Below are positions 61,771 to 64,000 of a stretch of 64,000 nt of DNA, one piece after another. A model generated the notes under the pieces. The model ran no database searches. It was not told where the DNA came from and worked only from the letters and a program-made list of their open reading frames with translations. Positions within the stretch are counted from its first letter, which is position 1, and each line of letters begins with the position of its first letter. Origin of the DNA: Mycteria americana (taxonomy: Eukaryota; Chordata; Aves; Ciconiiformes; Ciconiidae). Both the position numbers and the translations under genes were made by a program. The stretch lies in NCBI RefSeq assembly GCF_035582795.1, contig NC_134366.1:36109926-36173925 (forward strand), read 5' to 3'.

Positions 61771-64000
61771 AATAATTGCCTATAAAAACTAGGAAACTAC
61801 CCAACAAATAAGCATTTTGGCTGTTGCTGTACAGGACCAGCCTCTCCCCGCAGATCCCATCTAGCCCTTCCCCATGTTCACATTGTATCCCTACTCATTA
61901 ACCTCACACAGAGATTTCTGAATGCTCAACAGATTACTAACTCCCTTTATCCTGATTCTGCTTTCCCAATGCAGGAAGAGGGTAAAGCTCTGTTAAGAAG
62001 CATGCATACACTCCACAGTATGCAAGAAAAAGCCCATGGTATTAAAAGACAGTGTTAAAGATGAGAAACAAAATATTCCTTGGTCCTGTGGACGTGACAC
62101 TAAAATGCCAGACAAGAGAGAAAAAAAAATTAAAGACAGAATGCAACCTAATACTAAAGTAATCTGTAACGCAGAATTACTTAATTTTGGCTTTTTGCAA
62201 TGACAGCGCCTGAAGTATTTTTCTATTTTTTTAACCATACTTTCTTGAATATTTCAGCCTGATCCACTTCCCAGGTTGCAGTACCATCCCCTGCCCAGTA
62301 AGCCGATGCACTGATGTGAATGCTAAATTTTGGCAGAAAGAACAGCTACTTGAAAGAGGCTGTCTCCACCTCTAGTACCTTCACAGATTTTATTAATGGC
62401 TGATGGCAAGTGAGGTTATAGCAAGACAGAGCTGATGCTACAAGAGATGGAAGAGTTATACCACCAGTGAAGCAAGGGGAGCAGGATCACTTTTCAGCAG
62501 TAATGAGCCATTAGGTTGGCTTAGCTCAATGGGAAACCTCCCCCTAAGTTTGCCACTGTTATTCGTGACTAATAATCTTTTCCGCATTCAATTTACAAGA
62601 TAAAATGGCAGAAAGGTAAGTATACAACAGTATAGATCAAAGTCAGATCCTAACGGTCAAGAAGTGCTGCCAAATATATATATTACTACAAACCTTGTGA
62701 TATTGGGTGGGAAGCTTTCTGTAAACTCTTGGTTCTCGAGCCAAATGATTAGATAACAATTTCTGATCTCTCTCAGTGAATTTCTTTCTTCTTCCTGGTA
62801 ACAGGAAAACCAAAACCCACTCCCTCACCCCCAGAAAATGCATCCTGAAGAGGGGGAGGGCTGATGTTGCTGCCCACCATGATTACCCAATGGTACCAGG
62901 TCATAACGGATCTTCTGACTCCAGCTGGACACAATGATGGGCAAAGCAGTTTTAAGAAATGATACAAAACATAGAAATTATTCCTGAATGGTAAAACCAC
63001 CACCAGCTGTTGTGGTCAGTGTGCCAGTGAACAAGATATTCAGAAGACAGGATACCATATTGTTCCTTGCCCATCATAACGTACTGACACTTTGCTAGTA
63101 TTTCACACACAGTCTGGCTGGAGGAGGAGAAACAGCCCGTTTCTTCAGTGCTGGGTTAAGGGACAATCCCTTGTTCACAGACACCCTCCTTGGAGGCCAA
63201 CAAAAGCTGTTGCTGCCATTGTCACTCTCATAGGAGGAGGCTGAGAGGCCAACCAGCACCTTGTGACAAGGAGAAATGTTGTCTTCCTGATGTGAAAGGA
63301 CCATAGGCATGGGACTGCAGGTCACTCGAGATGGGAGAACAGGGCATTCTTCTTGCATTAAAATCCTCAGGATGCCTTCATTTTTGTCAAGTAGCAGTGA
63401 GCTAAGACCCACGGCAACTTTTGATCTTCCTAAGATTGGTCCAGGTGGAAACATTCCCCTAGGCCCCTTGCGCAATTGTTTGTCACCAGGTACAACAGGC
63501 TCCAGTGACAGCCTCCCACCTAGGGGATTTCCCTGACACTAAGGCAACCACAAGCACACTCCACCTCCACTTTGCAGGCACAAGGCACACAGCCGAACAA
63601 TTCCTATCTCCAGGTAAGATCAGCTGGATACCTCAAAGTTAGTACAATCTTCACAGCACACAGGAAGGCATCAATGATTTTATTTCACACATCTCAGACT
63701 GTAGCCTTGAGCTCAGCTGTGGAAGTCAGAGCTCTACTTTCAGCAAACTACACTCATCGACATTATTCCAACACTAAGAGTTTATACATGGTCTCACAGG
63801 ACTGCATCATAAACCCCACTACAGGAAAGAATCCAAAGTTGGCTGCAGAAGCCACCGATTCACTTGACAGAGATCACCGCAGTCAAGCAGGGGAGCTCAT
63901 CTTTGTTCTTAAGTGTCTCCTATCAGACAGTAAAAGAAAATTTTCTCAGATTTCACTGGGAGAAAGATGGAAAAGCAAAAATTAGAGATTAAAACACTTG

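Larger units (their letters stand above)
59446..64000. other. IL6 downstream intergenic region
   Basis: TOMM7 is the neighbour expected from vertebrate synteny. I looked for its short coding exons on the minus strand and did not see them. ORFs at 60069-60587 (plus) and 63095-63475 (minus) carry no recognised motif. Confidence 0.55.

Noticed and set aside
63095-63475. 126-codon minus ORF, considered as TOMM7 or another neighbour
   Set aside because: It does not resemble TOMM7, a small single-pass protein of about 55 residues, and no known motif is visible.

Overview
The window reads as nuclear DNA from a bird. Three things point there: a complete four-exon interleukin-6 gene (IL6) of avian type, several CR1 LINE retrotransposon copies ending in avian-style ATTCTATG or ATTCTGTG tails, and a solo endogenous-retrovirus LTR. 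There are no tandem bacterial-style ORFs, and the DNA is mostly AT-rich intergenic sequence with two sharp CpG-rich blocks. The CR1 tails and LTR type suggest a neognath, probably Neoaves, but that is inference.

Layout. 1-9 kb is mostly intergenic, with unexplained minus-strand open stretches near 2.1-3.6 kb, an AT-rich palindrome near 6.05 kb and a compact CpG island at 8.5-8.76 kb. 9-22 kb is the CR1-rich part: a short 3' fragment (9.04-9.19 kb), an old degraded copy (11.1-12.3 kb), a long younger copy (14.83-16.93 kb) lying inside a still older copy, and a 5'-truncated younger copy (20.68-21.94 kb). A 564-bp solo LTR with a perfect 5-bp target duplication is at 23.27-23.83 kb. 26-55 kb is almost gene-free, with a CR1 3' tip at 26.4 kb, an old minus-strand CR1 at 40.96 kb and a younger minus-strand CR1 3' end at 43.5 kb.

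The only confidently coding locus is IL6, plus strand, ATG at 55661 and stop at 59026-59028, 234 residues in four coding exons. Exons 2 and 3 have exactly the sizes (114 and 147 bp) known for the matching mammalian exons, and the PROSITE-type IL-6 family signature is intact. The promoter keeps the expected order of CRE/AP-1-like, C/EBP-like, NF-kB-like and TATA-like sites. The 3'UTR has about ten ATTTA motifs before an AATAAA. The donor of intron 2 is GC rather than GT.

Neighbours expected from vertebrate synteny (RAPGEF5 on one side, TOMM7 on the other) were looked for and not seen, so they probably lie outside the window. I found no wholly new system. The most useful leads are the IL6 splice and regulatory features, the nested CR1 pair, and the unexplained CpG island and open frames.
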